A stretch of 64,000 nucleotides of DNA from CAJCIY01 sp964245825 (GTDB lineage Bacteria; Actinomycetota; Actinomycetes; Mycobacteriales; CAJCIY01), in contig CAXTNT010000013.1 of the NCBI GenBank assembly GCA_964245825.1, positions 1-64,000 on the forward strand. Reading direction: 5' to 3'. Below, in pieces: positions 44,199 to 52,599 of the stretch (the first letter of the stretch is position 1; each line of letters starts with the position of its first letter). Position numbers and translations under genes: made by a program. The notes beneath the pieces are model-generated. The model searched no databases, was not told the origin of the DNA, and saw only the letters and a list, made by a program, of their open reading frames with translations.

Positions 44199-45671
44199 AT
44201 GCGGGTACGGGTGGCGGTAGCAGTGGCTGCGGGGGCAGCGGTGGTGGTGGCGGCGGCCGGGTGCGGCGCGCACAGCCGGGGCAGCGCGGCCCTGACTCCG
44301 AGCACCTCGCCGACCACGCCCGCGTCGGGCACCACACCCGCCGCGTCGAGCACCGCGTCGGCTGCGAGCACCACGTCGGCTGCGAGCACCGCGCCGGGGA
44401 CGAGCACCTGGTTGGGCTACCACGCGGACCCGGCGCGGACGGGGGCGGTCGCCGCGGACCCTGCCCTGGCCACCGCCACGAAGGCGTGGTCAGCAGATCT
44501 GGGCGGCGCCGTGTACGGGCAGCCGGTGGTGGGCGACGGGCGCATCTACGCGGCGACCGAGAACGACCGGGTGGTGGCGCTGAACCCGCGGACGGGCGCC
44601 GTCGAGTGGTCCGCGTCGCTTGGTCGTCCGTTGACCGACGTCGACGCGGTGGCCGGCTGCGGAGACATCGACCCGCTGGGCATCACCAGCACCCCCGTGC
44701 TGGATGTCGCGACCGGCGTCCTCTACGTCGTAGGCGAGGTCAGCGACGGTCACGGGGCGGTCCACCACCAGCTCGAGGGGTTGAACGCGGCAACCGGCGC
44801 GGTGGTCGTGTCCGACGACGTGGACCCACCGCTGCCGGCCGGCGAGCGCGCGGCCAACCTGTTGCAGCGGGCGGGGTTGGCCCTCGCCAACGGCCGGGTG
44901 TACGTGGCCTACGGCGGCAATGACGGGGACTGCGGCCATTACCACGGCTGGGTCGTGGGCGTCGCGGAGCACGGCGCCCCCGCGATGGTGTCGTTCGAGG
45001 TGGCCGCCGACGGGGAGGGCGGCGCGGTCTGGGAGGCCGGCGGAGCGCCGGCGGTCGATGCCGCCGGGAACCTCTACGTGACCACCGGCAACGCCAACCC
45101 CGATCCCCCGCAGGGCGGGCCGGACCCCAAGCGCTACACCGAGAGCGTGGTGAAGCTCAGCCCCCGGCTCCTGCCGCTGGCGGCGTTCAAGGACGTCATC
45201 GCCGGAGGTGACGAGGACCTGGCCACCGGCAACCCGGTCCTGCTGCCCGACGGCGACGTGTTCGCCATCGGGAAGACCGATGTCGGCTATGTGCTGCGCC
45301 AGGCCAATCTGGCCAAGGTCGCGGCGATCACGGGGATCTGCGGCAGCGATCCGGACGGCGGTCCGGCCTACGACGCCGCCACCGACCGGATCTTCGTGCC
45401 GTGCAAGGGCGGCGGCATCCAGGAGGTCGACCTCGCGACCCGCACCGTCGGGCCCAGGCTGGCCGGCGCCAACGGCGCGCCGATCCTGGTCGGCACCGAG
45501 CTGTGGGCGGCGCAGTACCCCACCGGGACCATCACCGGGTACGACGCCCGCTCGGGCCACGCGATCCACACGGTCAGCGTCGGTGCGCCGGTGCCCACCT
45601 TCGCGAGCCCGAGCACCGGGCTGGGGCTGCTGCTGATCGGGACGCGGACGGGCGTCACCGCCTTCCGCTAG
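44199..45671 (+). CDS. PQQ-type beta-propeller lipoprotein
   Basis: The 490-residue exported protein has a lipoprotein signal with lipobox near 'VVAAAGCG' (Cys about residue 22), a Ser/Thr/Ala-rich linker to about residue 70, then repeated beta-propeller blades. The blades carry PQQ/BamB-like motifs ('GQPVVGDGRIYAATENDRVVALNPRTGAVEW', 'PAVDAAGNLYVTTGNANP'). Several Cys-containing loops may form disulfides. It may be a binding or scaffold protein on the outer membrane face; no dehydrogenase catalytic set is evident. ATG 44199 gives a good signal peptide; an upstream GTG (44166) does not. Confidence 0.85.
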   Translation: MRVRVAVAVAAGAAVVVAAAGCGAHSRGSAALTPSTSPTTPASGTTPAASSTASAASTTSAASTAPGTSTWLGYHADPARTGAVAADPALATATKAWSADLGGAVYGQPVVGDGRIYAATENDRVVALNPRTGAVEWSASLGRPLTDVDAVAGCGDIDPLGITSTPVLDVATGVLYVVGEVSDGHGAVHHQLEGLNAATGAVVVSDDVDPPLPAGERAANLLQRAGLALANGRVYVAYGGNDGDCGHYHGWVVGVAEHGAPAMVSFEVAADGEGGAVWEAGGAPAVDAAGNLYVTTGNANPDPPQGGPDPKRYTESVVKLSPRLLPLAAFKDVIAGGDEDLATGNPVLLPDGDVFAIGKTDVGYVLRQANLAKVAAITGICGSDPDGGPAYDAATDRIFVPCKGGGIQEVDLATRTVGPRLAGANGAPILVGTELWAAQYPTGTITGYDARSGHAIHTVSVGAPVPTFASPSTGLGLLLIGTRTGVTAFR

Positions 45672-45792
45672 CCCACCGTCCGGACCCTGCTCACGACCAC
45701 CCCACCGCCCGGGCCGTCAACTCATGGCGGCGTACCACCCCTGGGCCGCGTCGCAAGGCGGCGTGCGATCGAGCCTCCCCGCGCCCCGCGCG

Positions 45793-46143
45793 TCAGGATG
45801 CCGCGCGGCCGTAGTCGTCGTCGTACCGGGTGATGTCGTCCTCACCGAAGTAGGTGCCGGACTGCACCTCGACGAAGATCAGCGGGGCCTCGCCCGAACA
45901 CTCGACGCGGTGCCGGGCACCGAGCGGCACATCCACCGCCACCCCGGTGCGCACCGCGATCCGCTCGTCGTCGAGCCAGACCACACCCGTACCGGCGACG
46001 ACGAACCAGTGCTCGCTGCGCCGAGTGTGGGACTGCAGGGACAGCCGATGCCCCGGCTCGACCTGGATGGTCTTGACCTTCCAGGTCGGACCGGACTCGT
46101 CCAGCACGACGTAGTTCCCCCAGGGCCGATCGGTCCTCGTCAT
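45793..46143 (-). CDS. Cupin, mannose-6-phosphate isomerase type II-like domain
   Basis: The 116-residue single cupin domain is similar to the C-terminal isomerase half of GDP-mannose pyrophosphorylase/PMI type II proteins: 'RPWGNYVVLDESGPTWKVKTIQVEPGHRLSLQSHTRRSEHWFVVAGTG'. The His/Glu metal site (HxxRxEH) is present. Stand-alone domains of this kind are common; the sugar substrate is inferred only from the family. It lies 19 bases downstream of the SDR gene on the same strand and could be part of that transcript. Confidence 0.88.
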   Translation of the reverse strand: MTRTDRPWGNYVVLDESGPTWKVKTIQVEPGHRLSLQSHTRRSEHWFVVAGTGVVWLDDERIAVRTGVAVDVPLGARHRVECSGEAPLIFVEVQSGTYFGEDDITRYDDDYGRAAS

Positions 46144-46162
46144 GGCCCGAGCCTGCCATGCC

Positions 46163-46924
46163 TCAGGGGCCGGCGAGACTCCCGCCGTCGATGGTCACGC
46201 ACTCGCCGGTGATCCAGCTGGAGTCCGGGCCGAGCAGGAACGCGGCCAGCTTGGCGGTGTCCGCAGGGACGCCCAGCCGCTTCATCGGGTAGGTGGCGGC
46301 GACGCCCGCCTCGTCGGACTCGTACAGGACCCGGGCGAACCGGGTCTTGACCACCGCCGGTGCCATGGCGTTGACGCGCACCGCCGGCCCGAGCTCGGCC
46401 GCGAGCTGCCCGGTCAGGTGGATGAGCGCCGCCTTGGACACGCCGTAGAGGCCGAGCGGAGTGCCCGTCCGCAGGCCCCCGACCGAGGCGATGTTGAGGA
46501 CCGTGCCGCCGTGCTCGGCCATCCACTGCTCGTACACCAGCTTCACCCACGCGAAGGGCGCGACCACGTTGACTCCGAGCGTCTTGCCGAAGAGACCGGT
46601 GTCGGCGGTGAGGGTCGCCCCGAAGTGCGGGTTGATCGCGGCGTTGTTCACCAGGCAGTCGAGCGAGCCGAACCGCTCGATGGTTCCTGCCACTGCCTCC
46701 GCCTGGTGGACCCCGTCATCGGCCGACCCACGCCAGCCGACCGCCAGCTCCTCGCCGCCGAGCTGCTCGACCGCGGACTCGAGCTCGTCGGGCTTGCGTG
46801 CGGTGATCGCCACCCGCCCGCCGCGCGCGACGATCTCGGCGGCGATACCGAGGCCGATGCCCCGCGTACCCCCGGTGACGAGGGCGACCTTGCCGACGAA
46901 GTCCTGCGGCAACCCCAGGGTCAC
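46163..46924 (-). CDS. Short-chain dehydrogenase/reductase
   Basis: The 253-residue classical SDR has nucleotide-binding 'VTGGTRGIGLGIA', the 'NNAAINPHFG' strand, active-site Tyr-Lys in 'YGVSKAALIHLTG', and a C-terminal 'PDSSWITGECVTIDGG'. NAD(P)-dependent oxidation or reduction of a hydroxyacyl or hydroxy compound is likely. The GTG start overlaps the aldehyde dehydrogenase stop (GTGA). Order of transcription: ACAD11-like, aldehyde dehydrogenase, this SDR, perhaps the cupin. Confidence 0.93.
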   Translation of the reverse strand: MTLGLPQDFVGKVALVTGGTRGIGLGIAAEIVARGGRVAITARKPDELESAVEQLGGEELAVGWRGSADDGVHQAEAVAGTIERFGSLDCLVNNAAINPHFGATLTADTGLFGKTLGVNVVAPFAWVKLVYEQWMAEHGGTVLNIASVGGLRTGTPLGLYGVSKAALIHLTGQLAAELGPAVRVNAMAPAVVKTRFARVLYESDEAGVAATYPMKRLGVPADTAKLAAFLLGPDSSWITGECVTIDGGSLAGP

Positions 46925-48354
46925 ATCAGCACCGCCTTGGTCTCCAGGTACTCCTCCAGGCCGTGGCTCCCGAGCTCACGGCCGATGCCCGACTGCTTGT
47001 AGCCGCCGAACGGGGCGAACGGGTTGAACGCGCCGCCGTTGACCTCGACCTGCCCAGCCCGGATTCGACGAGCGACGGCCACCGCTGCGTCGGTGTCGGT
47101 GCCGAACACCCCGCCGGCCAGGCCGTACTGGGTGTCGTTGGCGATGCGGATCGCGTCCTCGACGTCCCCGGCACTGTCGTCGTACGGCTCGATGACGAGC
47201 ACCGGACCGAAGATCTCCTCCTGGGCGATGCGCATCTCGGGCGTCACGTCGGAGAAGACCGTCGGCTTCACGAAGTAGCCGGTCTCCAGACCCTCGGGCC
47301 GGCCCTCGCCCCCGGCCACGAGCCGCGCGCCCTCCTCGGTGCCCAGCTTGATGTAGCCCTGCACCCGGTCCCACTGCCGCTCACTGATCAGCGGCCCGAG
47401 GAAGACGCCCTCCGCGAAGGGGTCGCCGACCTTGACCTGCTCGACGGCGGCGGCCACCGCCGCCTCGATCTCCGCGAGCCTGGAGCGCGGCGCGACCATC
47501 CTGGTCAGCGCCGAGCAGGTCTGACCCGAGTTGAGGTACGCCGCCTGCACGCCGCGGGCGGCGGCCGCCGCGGGGTCGGCGTCGGGCATGACCACCAGCG
47601 GCGACTTGCCGCCGAGCTCGAGGGCGACCCGCTTCACCGACTGGGACGCCAGCTCCATGATCCGCTTGCCGGCGAGGGTGGACCCGGTGAACGACACCAT
47701 GTCGACGTCGGGGTGGACGGCGATGGCCTCACCGACGACCGGGCCGACGCCGGACACGAGGTTGAACACGCCGGCCGGCAGGCCGATCGACTCGACGATC
47801 TCCGCGAGCACGAAGGCGTTGAGCGGCGCGACCTCCGAGGGCTTGACCACGACGGTGCATCCGGCGGCGAGGGCCGGTGCGACCTTGGCCGCGATCTGGT
47901 GCAGCGGATAGTTCCAGGGGGTGATCGCGCCGACGACGCCGACCGGCTCGCGGGCGATCAGCGCGTTGCCGATCTTCTCCTCCTCGCCGAGCGCGTCGAG
48001 CAGACCGGCCTGGGACCCGAAGGTCGCCGCGGGGAGCCCCACCTGCATCGCCTTGGCCAGGAAGAACGGCGTGCCGACCTCCTGCGCCATCAGCGTGGCG
48101 AGCTCGTCGGTACGGGCGGTCAGCTCCTCGCTGATGCGGGTGAGGTACTTGCCCCGCTCCTCGCGGGTGGTCGCGCTCCACGCCGGGAACGCCGCCTTCG
48201 CGGCGGCCACGGCCTTCTGCACGTCCTCGGCGGAGCCGTCCGGGACCGACCCCATGACCTGCTCGGTCGCGGCGTTGACCACCTCGAGCCGGCCGCTGCC
48301 GGTCGAAGGGATCCAGCTGCCGTCGATGAAGATCTTGTCGCGGTCGATGGTCAT
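46921..48354 (-). CDS. NAD(P)-dependent aldehyde dehydrogenase
   Basis: The 477-residue ALDH-superfamily enzyme oxidises an aldehyde to the acid. The general base Glu246 ('ALELGGKSP') and nucleophile Cys280 ('NSGQTCSA') are present, as is 'GAITPWNYPLHQIAAKVAPALAAG'. The ATG with GAGGAG just upstream is preferred over a TTG at 48381 that would overlap the preceding stop. It is coupled to the downstream SDR and follows the ACAD11-like gene by 23 bases, so it belongs to the left arm of the divergent acyl-CoA cluster. Confidence 0.94.
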   Translation of the reverse strand: MTIDRDKIFIDGSWIPSTGSGRLEVVNAATEQVMGSVPDGSAEDVQKAVAAAKAAFPAWSATTREERGKYLTRISEELTARTDELATLMAQEVGTPFFLAKAMQVGLPAATFGSQAGLLDALGEEEKIGNALIAREPVGVVGAITPWNYPLHQIAAKVAPALAAGCTVVVKPSEVAPLNAFVLAEIVESIGLPAGVFNLVSGVGPVVGEAIAVHPDVDMVSFTGSTLAGKRIMELASQSVKRVALELGGKSPLVVMPDADPAAAAARGVQAAYLNSGQTCSALTRMVAPRSRLAEIEAAVAAAVEQVKVGDPFAEGVFLGPLISERQWDRVQGYIKLGTEEGARLVAGGEGRPEGLETGYFVKPTVFSDVTPEMRIAQEEIFGPVLVIEPYDDSAGDVEDAIRIANDTQYGLAGGVFGTDTDAAVAVARRIRAGQVEVNGGAFNPFAPFGGYKQSGIGRELGSHGLEEYLETKAVLM

Positions 48355-48377
48355 GGTGCTCCTCGGGATCGATGTGC

Positions 48378-49604
48378 TCAACGGGACGGGAGGTACTGGG
48401 CGAGCTCGGCGCGAGCGACCGAACGCTCGTGCACGGCGTCAGGTCCGTCGGCGATCCGCAGCGTGCGGGTGCCCGCCCACATCGCCGCCAGCGGGGTCAC
48501 GTCGCTGACGCCGGCGCCGCCGTGCACCTGGACCGCCCGGTCGATGACGGCCAGCGCCATGTTCGGGACGACCACCTTGATGCCGGCGATGTCCGTCCGG
48601 GCCGCCTTGACGCCGTACGTGTCGATCTTCCAGGCGGTCTGCATGACGTAGAGCCGGGCCTGGTCGATCTCCATCCGGGAGCGGGCGATGTCCTGCGCGA
48701 CCGTGCCCTGCTCGGCGAGGGTCCGGCCGAAGGCCGTCCGCGAGACGGCGCGCTGGCACATCAGCTTCAGCGCCCGCTCGGCGCTGCCGATCGCCCGCAT
48801 GCAGTGGTGGATCCGGCCTGGGCCGAGCCGGGCCTGCGCGATCATGAACCCGCCGCCCTCCTCGCCGACGAGGTTGGCCACGGGCACCCGTACGTCGGTG
48901 AAGGTGATCTCGCAGTGGCCCTCCTGGTGCTGGTATCCGTACACCGGCAGCGCCCGGACGATCTCCACGCCGGGGGTGTCGGTCGGCACCAGGATCATCG
49001 ACTGCTGCCGGTGCGCAGCGGCCGCCGGATCTGTCTTGCCCATCAGGATGAAGAACGCACAGCGGGGGTCGGCCGCGCCGGAGATCCACCACTTGCGGCC
49101 GTTGATCACGTAGTCGCCGCCGTCGCGGACGATCGAGATCGAGATGTTGGCCGCATCGGAGCTGGCGACGTCGGGCTCGGTCATCGCGAAGGCGGAGCGG
49201 ATCTGCCCGTCCAGCAGCGGCGCGAGCCAGCGCTCCTTCTGGGCGGCGGTGCCGAACAGGTGCAGCACCTCCATGTTGCCGGTGTCCGGAGCACTGCAGT
49301 TGATCGCCTGCGGCGCGAGGTGCGGCGACCAGCCGGTCAGCTCCGACAGGCTTGCGTACTCGTGCACCGCCAGCCCGTGCGCCGGCTCGGTCGCATCCGG
49401 CAGGAACAGGTTCCAGAGCCCGCGCTTGCGTGCCTCGACCTTCAGCTCCTCCATCACCGGCGGGAACGCGTGCTCCTCGCCGCGTCTCGCCGCCTCCTCG
49501 CGCTGGGCCTCGTACACCGGCTCGGCGGGGTAGATCTGCTCGTCCATGAACGTCTGCAGACGGCCGAGGTAGTCGGTGGCGCGCGCCGACATCGCGAAGT
49601 CCAT
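48378..49604 (-). CDS. Acyl-CoA dehydrogenase, ACAD10/ACAD11 (LvaC-like) clade
   Basis: This 408-residue FAD flavoprotein has 'MTEPDVASSDAANISISIVRDGGDYVINGRKWWISGA' and 'LGPGRIHHCMRAIGSAERALKLMC', segments closely matching the dehydrogenase half of mammalian ACAD11. At the position of the usual catalytic YEGT it reads 'LRIADGPDAVH', the ACAD10/11-clade variant. Members of this clade act on 4-phosphorylated acyl-CoA made by an APH-type kinase, and such a kinase is in the divergent operon. The start is 'MDFAMSARATDYL'. It is the first gene of the minus-strand operon. Confidence 0.93.
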   Translation of the reverse strand: MDFAMSARATDYLGRLQTFMDEQIYPAEPVYEAQREEAARRGEEHAFPPVMEELKVEARKRGLWNLFLPDATEPAHGLAVHEYASLSELTGWSPHLAPQAINCSAPDTGNMEVLHLFGTAAQKERWLAPLLDGQIRSAFAMTEPDVASSDAANISISIVRDGGDYVINGRKWWISGAADPRCAFFILMGKTDPAAAAHRQQSMILVPTDTPGVEIVRALPVYGYQHQEGHCEITFTDVRVPVANLVGEEGGGFMIAQARLGPGRIHHCMRAIGSAERALKLMCQRAVSRTAFGRTLAEQGTVAQDIARSRMEIDQARLYVMQTAWKIDTYGVKAARTDIAGIKVVVPNMALAVIDRAVQVHGGAGVSDVTPLAAMWAGTRTLRIADGPDAVHERSVARAELAQYLPSR

Positions 49605-49621
49605 GCCCTGACCGTAGCCGC

Positions 49622-49640
49622 TACCGAACCCGCTTCGGTA
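49622..49640. promoter_or_regulatory. Perfect palindromic operator between two divergent acyl-CoA operons
   Basis: TACCGAA - CCCGC - TTCGGTA is a perfect 7-bp inverted repeat. It lies in the 47-base space between the ACAD11-like start (49604) and the plus-strand acyl-CoA dehydrogenase start (49652). The size and symmetry suit a TetR-type dimer, and one site could control both operons. No regulator gene is adjacent. Confidence 0.6.
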
Positions 49641-49651
49641 ACGTGCGTCAC

Positions 49652-50818
49652 ATGGATTTCCGAGACACGCCCGAGGAGGCCGCGTTCCGCAGCGACCTGC
49701 GTGACTGGTTCGCCCGGAACCTCCCGCCGGACTGGGCCCAACGCCCTCCGCAGGTGGGCCGGTACAGCGACGAGGAGGCCCGGGTCTGGAGCCGGAAGCT
49801 CTATGACGGCGGGTACGTGGGGCTGACCTGGCCCAAGCAGTACGGCGGCGGCGGGCTGCCGCACACCATGCAAGGGATCTTCCTGGAGGAGCAGGCGCGG
49901 GCCGGCGCGCCAAAGCACATCGGCGTCATCGGGCTGGGCATGGCGGGGCCGACGATCATCGCGCACGGCACCGAGGAGCAGAAGGCCCGCTACCTGGAGC
50001 CGCTGCTGCAGGGCGAGGAGATCTGGTGCCAGGGCTTCTCCGAGCCGGGCAGCGGCTCCGACCTCGCCGGCGCCCGGACCCGCGCCGTCCGCGACGGCGA
50101 CGCGTGGGTGGTCAACGGACAGAAGGTCTGGAGCTCGTACGCCCACATCGCCGACTGGTGCATCCTCGTCGTCCGCACCGACCCCGACGCCGAGAAGCAC
50201 CGCGGCCTGTCGTACCTCCTGGTGGACATGCACAGCCCAGGGGTCGAGGTCCGGCCGCTGCGGCAGATCACCGGCGATCCCGAGTTCAACGAGATCTTCT
50301 TCACCGACGCGCGGGTGCCGGCGACCTCGATCCTCGGGGCGCCCGGGGAGGGCTGGCGGGTCGCCATGACGACCCTGCTGCACGAGCGGGGCACCCTCGG
50401 CTTCTCGCTCACCGCGGCGCTGGAGCAGTCGGTGACGCAGCTGCTGGCGCTGGCCAAGGAGACCGGCGCCGACCGTGACCCGCTCGTCCGGGACCGGATC
50501 GCCGGGCATTGGGTGGACCTGCAGGCGCTGCGGTTCACCAACTACCGGACCCTCTCGGCGCTGCAGAAGACCGGCGTCCCTGGCCCCGAGGGCTCTATCG
50601 CCAAGCTGCACTGGTCGGAGACCAACCAGGCGCTGACGAAGCTCGCCCAGGAGATCTCCGGGCTGGCGGCGCAGCTCGACGCCGACGGCGCGGTCTGGGA
50701 CGGCTTCTGGACCTACCAGCAGCTGCGCAGCCGCGGCAACACGATCGAGGCCGGCACCTCGGAGATCCTCCGCAACATCATCGCCGAGCGCGTCGTCGGC
50801 CTCCCCCGCTCGCGCTGA
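49652..50818 (+). CDS. Acyl-CoA dehydrogenase
   Basis: The 388-residue FAD enzyme introduces the alpha-beta double bond in an acyl-CoA. It shows 'QGFSEPGSGSDLAGARTRAVRDGDAWVVNGQKVWSS' (FAD and substrate loop), 'FTDARVPATSILG' and, at the C-terminus, 'TIEAGTSEILRNIIAERVVGLPR', where the Glu in IEAGTS is the likely base. ATG 49652 ('MDFRDTPEEAAFR') is the family start. It is the first gene of the plus-strand operon, 21 bases before a second dehydrogenase gene; such pairs often form heteromeric complexes in actinobacteria. Confidence 0.94.
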   Translation: MDFRDTPEEAAFRSDLRDWFARNLPPDWAQRPPQVGRYSDEEARVWSRKLYDGGYVGLTWPKQYGGGGLPHTMQGIFLEEQARAGAPKHIGVIGLGMAGPTIIAHGTEEQKARYLEPLLQGEEIWCQGFSEPGSGSDLAGARTRAVRDGDAWVVNGQKVWSSYAHIADWCILVVRTDPDAEKHRGLSYLLVDMHSPGVEVRPLRQITGDPEFNEIFFTDARVPATSILGAPGEGWRVAMTTLLHERGTLGFSLTAALEQSVTQLLALAKETGADRDPLVRDRIAGHWVDLQALRFTNYRTLSALQKTGVPGPEGSIAKLHWSETNQALTKLAQEISGLAAQLDADGAVWDGFWTYQQLRSRGNTIEAGTSEILRNIIAERVVGLPRSR

Positions 50819-50839
50819 CACCCCACCCAAGGGAGACCC

Positions 50840-51844
50840 ATGGACTTCGCCCATTCCGACGAGCAGCTGCTGCTGCGCGACGGCGCCCGCGACTGGCTGC
50901 GCAAGAACTACCCGCCCGACCGGCTCGCCACGCTCGCCGACGGGCCGGGCGCCGACCCCGACATCTGGTCCCGGCTCGAGCAGCTGGGCTGGGTCGAGGC
51001 CGCCGCCGACGGCGCCGTCACCGCGGGCGTCCTGCTCGAGGAGACCGGGTACGGACTGCTGCCCGCGCCGCTGTTCTGCACCGTCGCGCTGGCCGCGCCG
51101 CTGGGGGCCGACACCGCCAGGCCGACGACGCTGGCCTGGGCCGAGCGCGGTGCGCCCCGCCTCGGTGACCCGGTCGCCACCAGCATCGACGCCGGTGGCC
51201 GGGTGACGGGGCACAAGGTGCTGGTGCCCGACCTCGGCACCGCCTCGCACGCGGTCGTCACGACCACCTCCGGGCAGCGGCTGATCGCGCTCGCCGACGC
51301 ACAGGTCACCGTCCACTCCACCCTCGACGGCACCCGCCGGCTGGGCGACCTGGTGCTGGCCGGCACGCCGTCCGAGGCGCTGCCCGACGTCGACCTCGCC
51401 ACGGCCCGCACCACGATGCTCGCGCTGGCCGCGAGCGAAGCGGTCGGCGTCGCACGCCGGGCGCTCGAGGTCGCCGCCGCGCATGCGAAGACCCGCGTGC
51501 AGTTCGGCCGCGTCATCGGCACGTACCAGGGGGTCAGCCACAAGGTGGCCGACATGTACGTGCAGCTGGAGCTGGCCCGGTCGCTGGCGATCTGGGCGTG
51601 CTGGGCGATCGACGCGGGCGACCCCTCGGCAGCGGTGGCCGCGGCCGCCGCGAAGTCGGCGGCCGGCCCTGGCGCCGTGCTGGCCTGCGAGCAGGCGATC
51701 CAGGTGCTCGGCGGTCTCGGCTTCACCTGGGACTCCGAGCTGCACCGCTTCTACAAGCGCGCGCAGTGGCTCGACGCCTTCGAGGGCGGCCGCGGCGTGC
51801 AGCGGGCCGCACTCGCCGACGCGATCCTCGGGACCGCGGCGTGA
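50840..51844 (+). CDS. Acyl-CoA dehydrogenase, short paralogue
   Basis: This 334-residue member is about 50 residues shorter than its neighbour, mainly through a reduced N-terminal and middle domain. It keeps 'RVQFGRVIGTYQGVSHKVADMYVQLELARS' and 'CEQAIQVLGGLGFTWDSELHRFYKRAQWLDAFEGG'. The reduced middle domain is typical of the partner subunit in actinobacterial alpha/beta acyl-CoA dehydrogenases (as in FadE pairs of sterol breakdown), although 'FEGG' could still supply a catalytic Glu. It overlaps the following SDR gene by GTGA. Confidence 0.9.
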   Translation: MDFAHSDEQLLLRDGARDWLRKNYPPDRLATLADGPGADPDIWSRLEQLGWVEAAADGAVTAGVLLEETGYGLLPAPLFCTVALAAPLGADTARPTTLAWAERGAPRLGDPVATSIDAGGRVTGHKVLVPDLGTASHAVVTTTSGQRLIALADAQVTVHSTLDGTRRLGDLVLAGTPSEALPDVDLATARTTMLALAASEAVGVARRALEVAAAHAKTRVQFGRVIGTYQGVSHKVADMYVQLELARSLAIWACWAIDAGDPSAAVAAAAAKSAAGPGAVLACEQAIQVLGGLGFTWDSELHRFYKRAQWLDAFEGGRGVQRAALADAILGTAA

Positions 51845-52599
51845 ACGCGGTCGTGACCGGGGGGTCCTCCGGCATCGGCGCCGCGGTGGCCGCCCGCATC
51901 ACCGCCACCGGCGGCAGCGTGTTGGTGGCCGACCTGCGGCCGCCCGCCGGCGACCTCCCGTACCGGCAGACCGATGTCCGCGACCCGGCGTCGGTCCAGG
52001 CCGCGTTCGACGAGGCCGAGGAGCGCTTCGGCTCGGTCGACCGGGCGGTGCTCTCGGCCGGGCTCGCCTCCACGATGGGCCGCACTCCCGAGACGGTGGA
52101 GCTGGCGGCGTACGAGACCCTGCTCGGGGTCAACGTGACCGGCGTGGTGCACGGGATCCGCGCGGCGACCCCCGCGCTGCGCCGGGCCGGCGGCGGCGGC
52201 ATCGTCGCGCTCGCCTCGCTCGCTGGGCTCACCCCCGCGGTCGGCGACCCGCTCTACTCCCTCACGAAGTTCGCCGTCGTGGGTCTGGTGCGCACCCTCG
52301 GCCCGCAGCTGGCGGCGGAGCACATCACCGTCAACGCGGTCTGCCCCGGCTTCGTCGACACGCCGATGGTCGACCCGCTGCGGGAGGCCTTCGCGGCGCA
52401 GGACTTCCCGCTGATCCCGGTGGCCACGGTGGTCGACACGATCCTGCGGGCGCTCGAGCCCGCCGGTGGCAGCGGCGAGTGCTGGCTGATCCAGCCGGGC
52501 CACGCCCCCGCCCCGTACCGGTTCCGCGGGGTGCCGGGGGCGAGCCGCGACGGCGCCGTGGTGACGGTCCCGGAGGCCGCCGCCGCGGTGACCGTGTGA
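51841..52599 (+). CDS. Short-chain dehydrogenase/reductase
   Basis: This 252-residue SDR has 'VVTGGSSGIGAAVAARI', 'VNVTGVVHGIRAATP', the Tyr-Lys pair in 'YSLTKFAVVGLVRTLG' and 'ITVNAVCPGFVDTPM'. It probably oxidises a hydroxyacyl-CoA or reduces a ketoacyl-CoA, as the SDR LvaD is reported to do in the levulinate pathway. The C-terminus runs on for about 25 residues after 'LIQPGHAPAPYRFRG'. The GTG start and the GTGA overlaps at both ends tie it tightly to its neighbours. Confidence 0.92.
   Translation: MNAVVTGGSSGIGAAVAARITATGGSVLVADLRPPAGDLPYRQTDVRDPASVQAAFDEAEERFGSVDRAVLSAGLASTMGRTPETVELAAYETLLGVNVTGVVHGIRAATPALRRAGGGGIVALASLAGLTPAVGDPLYSLTKFAVVGLVRTLGPQLAAEHITVNAVCPGFVDTPMVDPLREAFAAQDFPLIPVATVVDTILRALEPAGGSGECWLIQPGHAPAPYRFRGVPGASRDGAVVTVPEAAAAVTV

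Noticed and set aside
48355..48381. TTG start for the aldehyde dehydrogenase overlapping the upstream stop
   Set aside because: The ATG at 48354 has a well-placed GAGGAG and matches the family start; the extra nine residues have no similarity.
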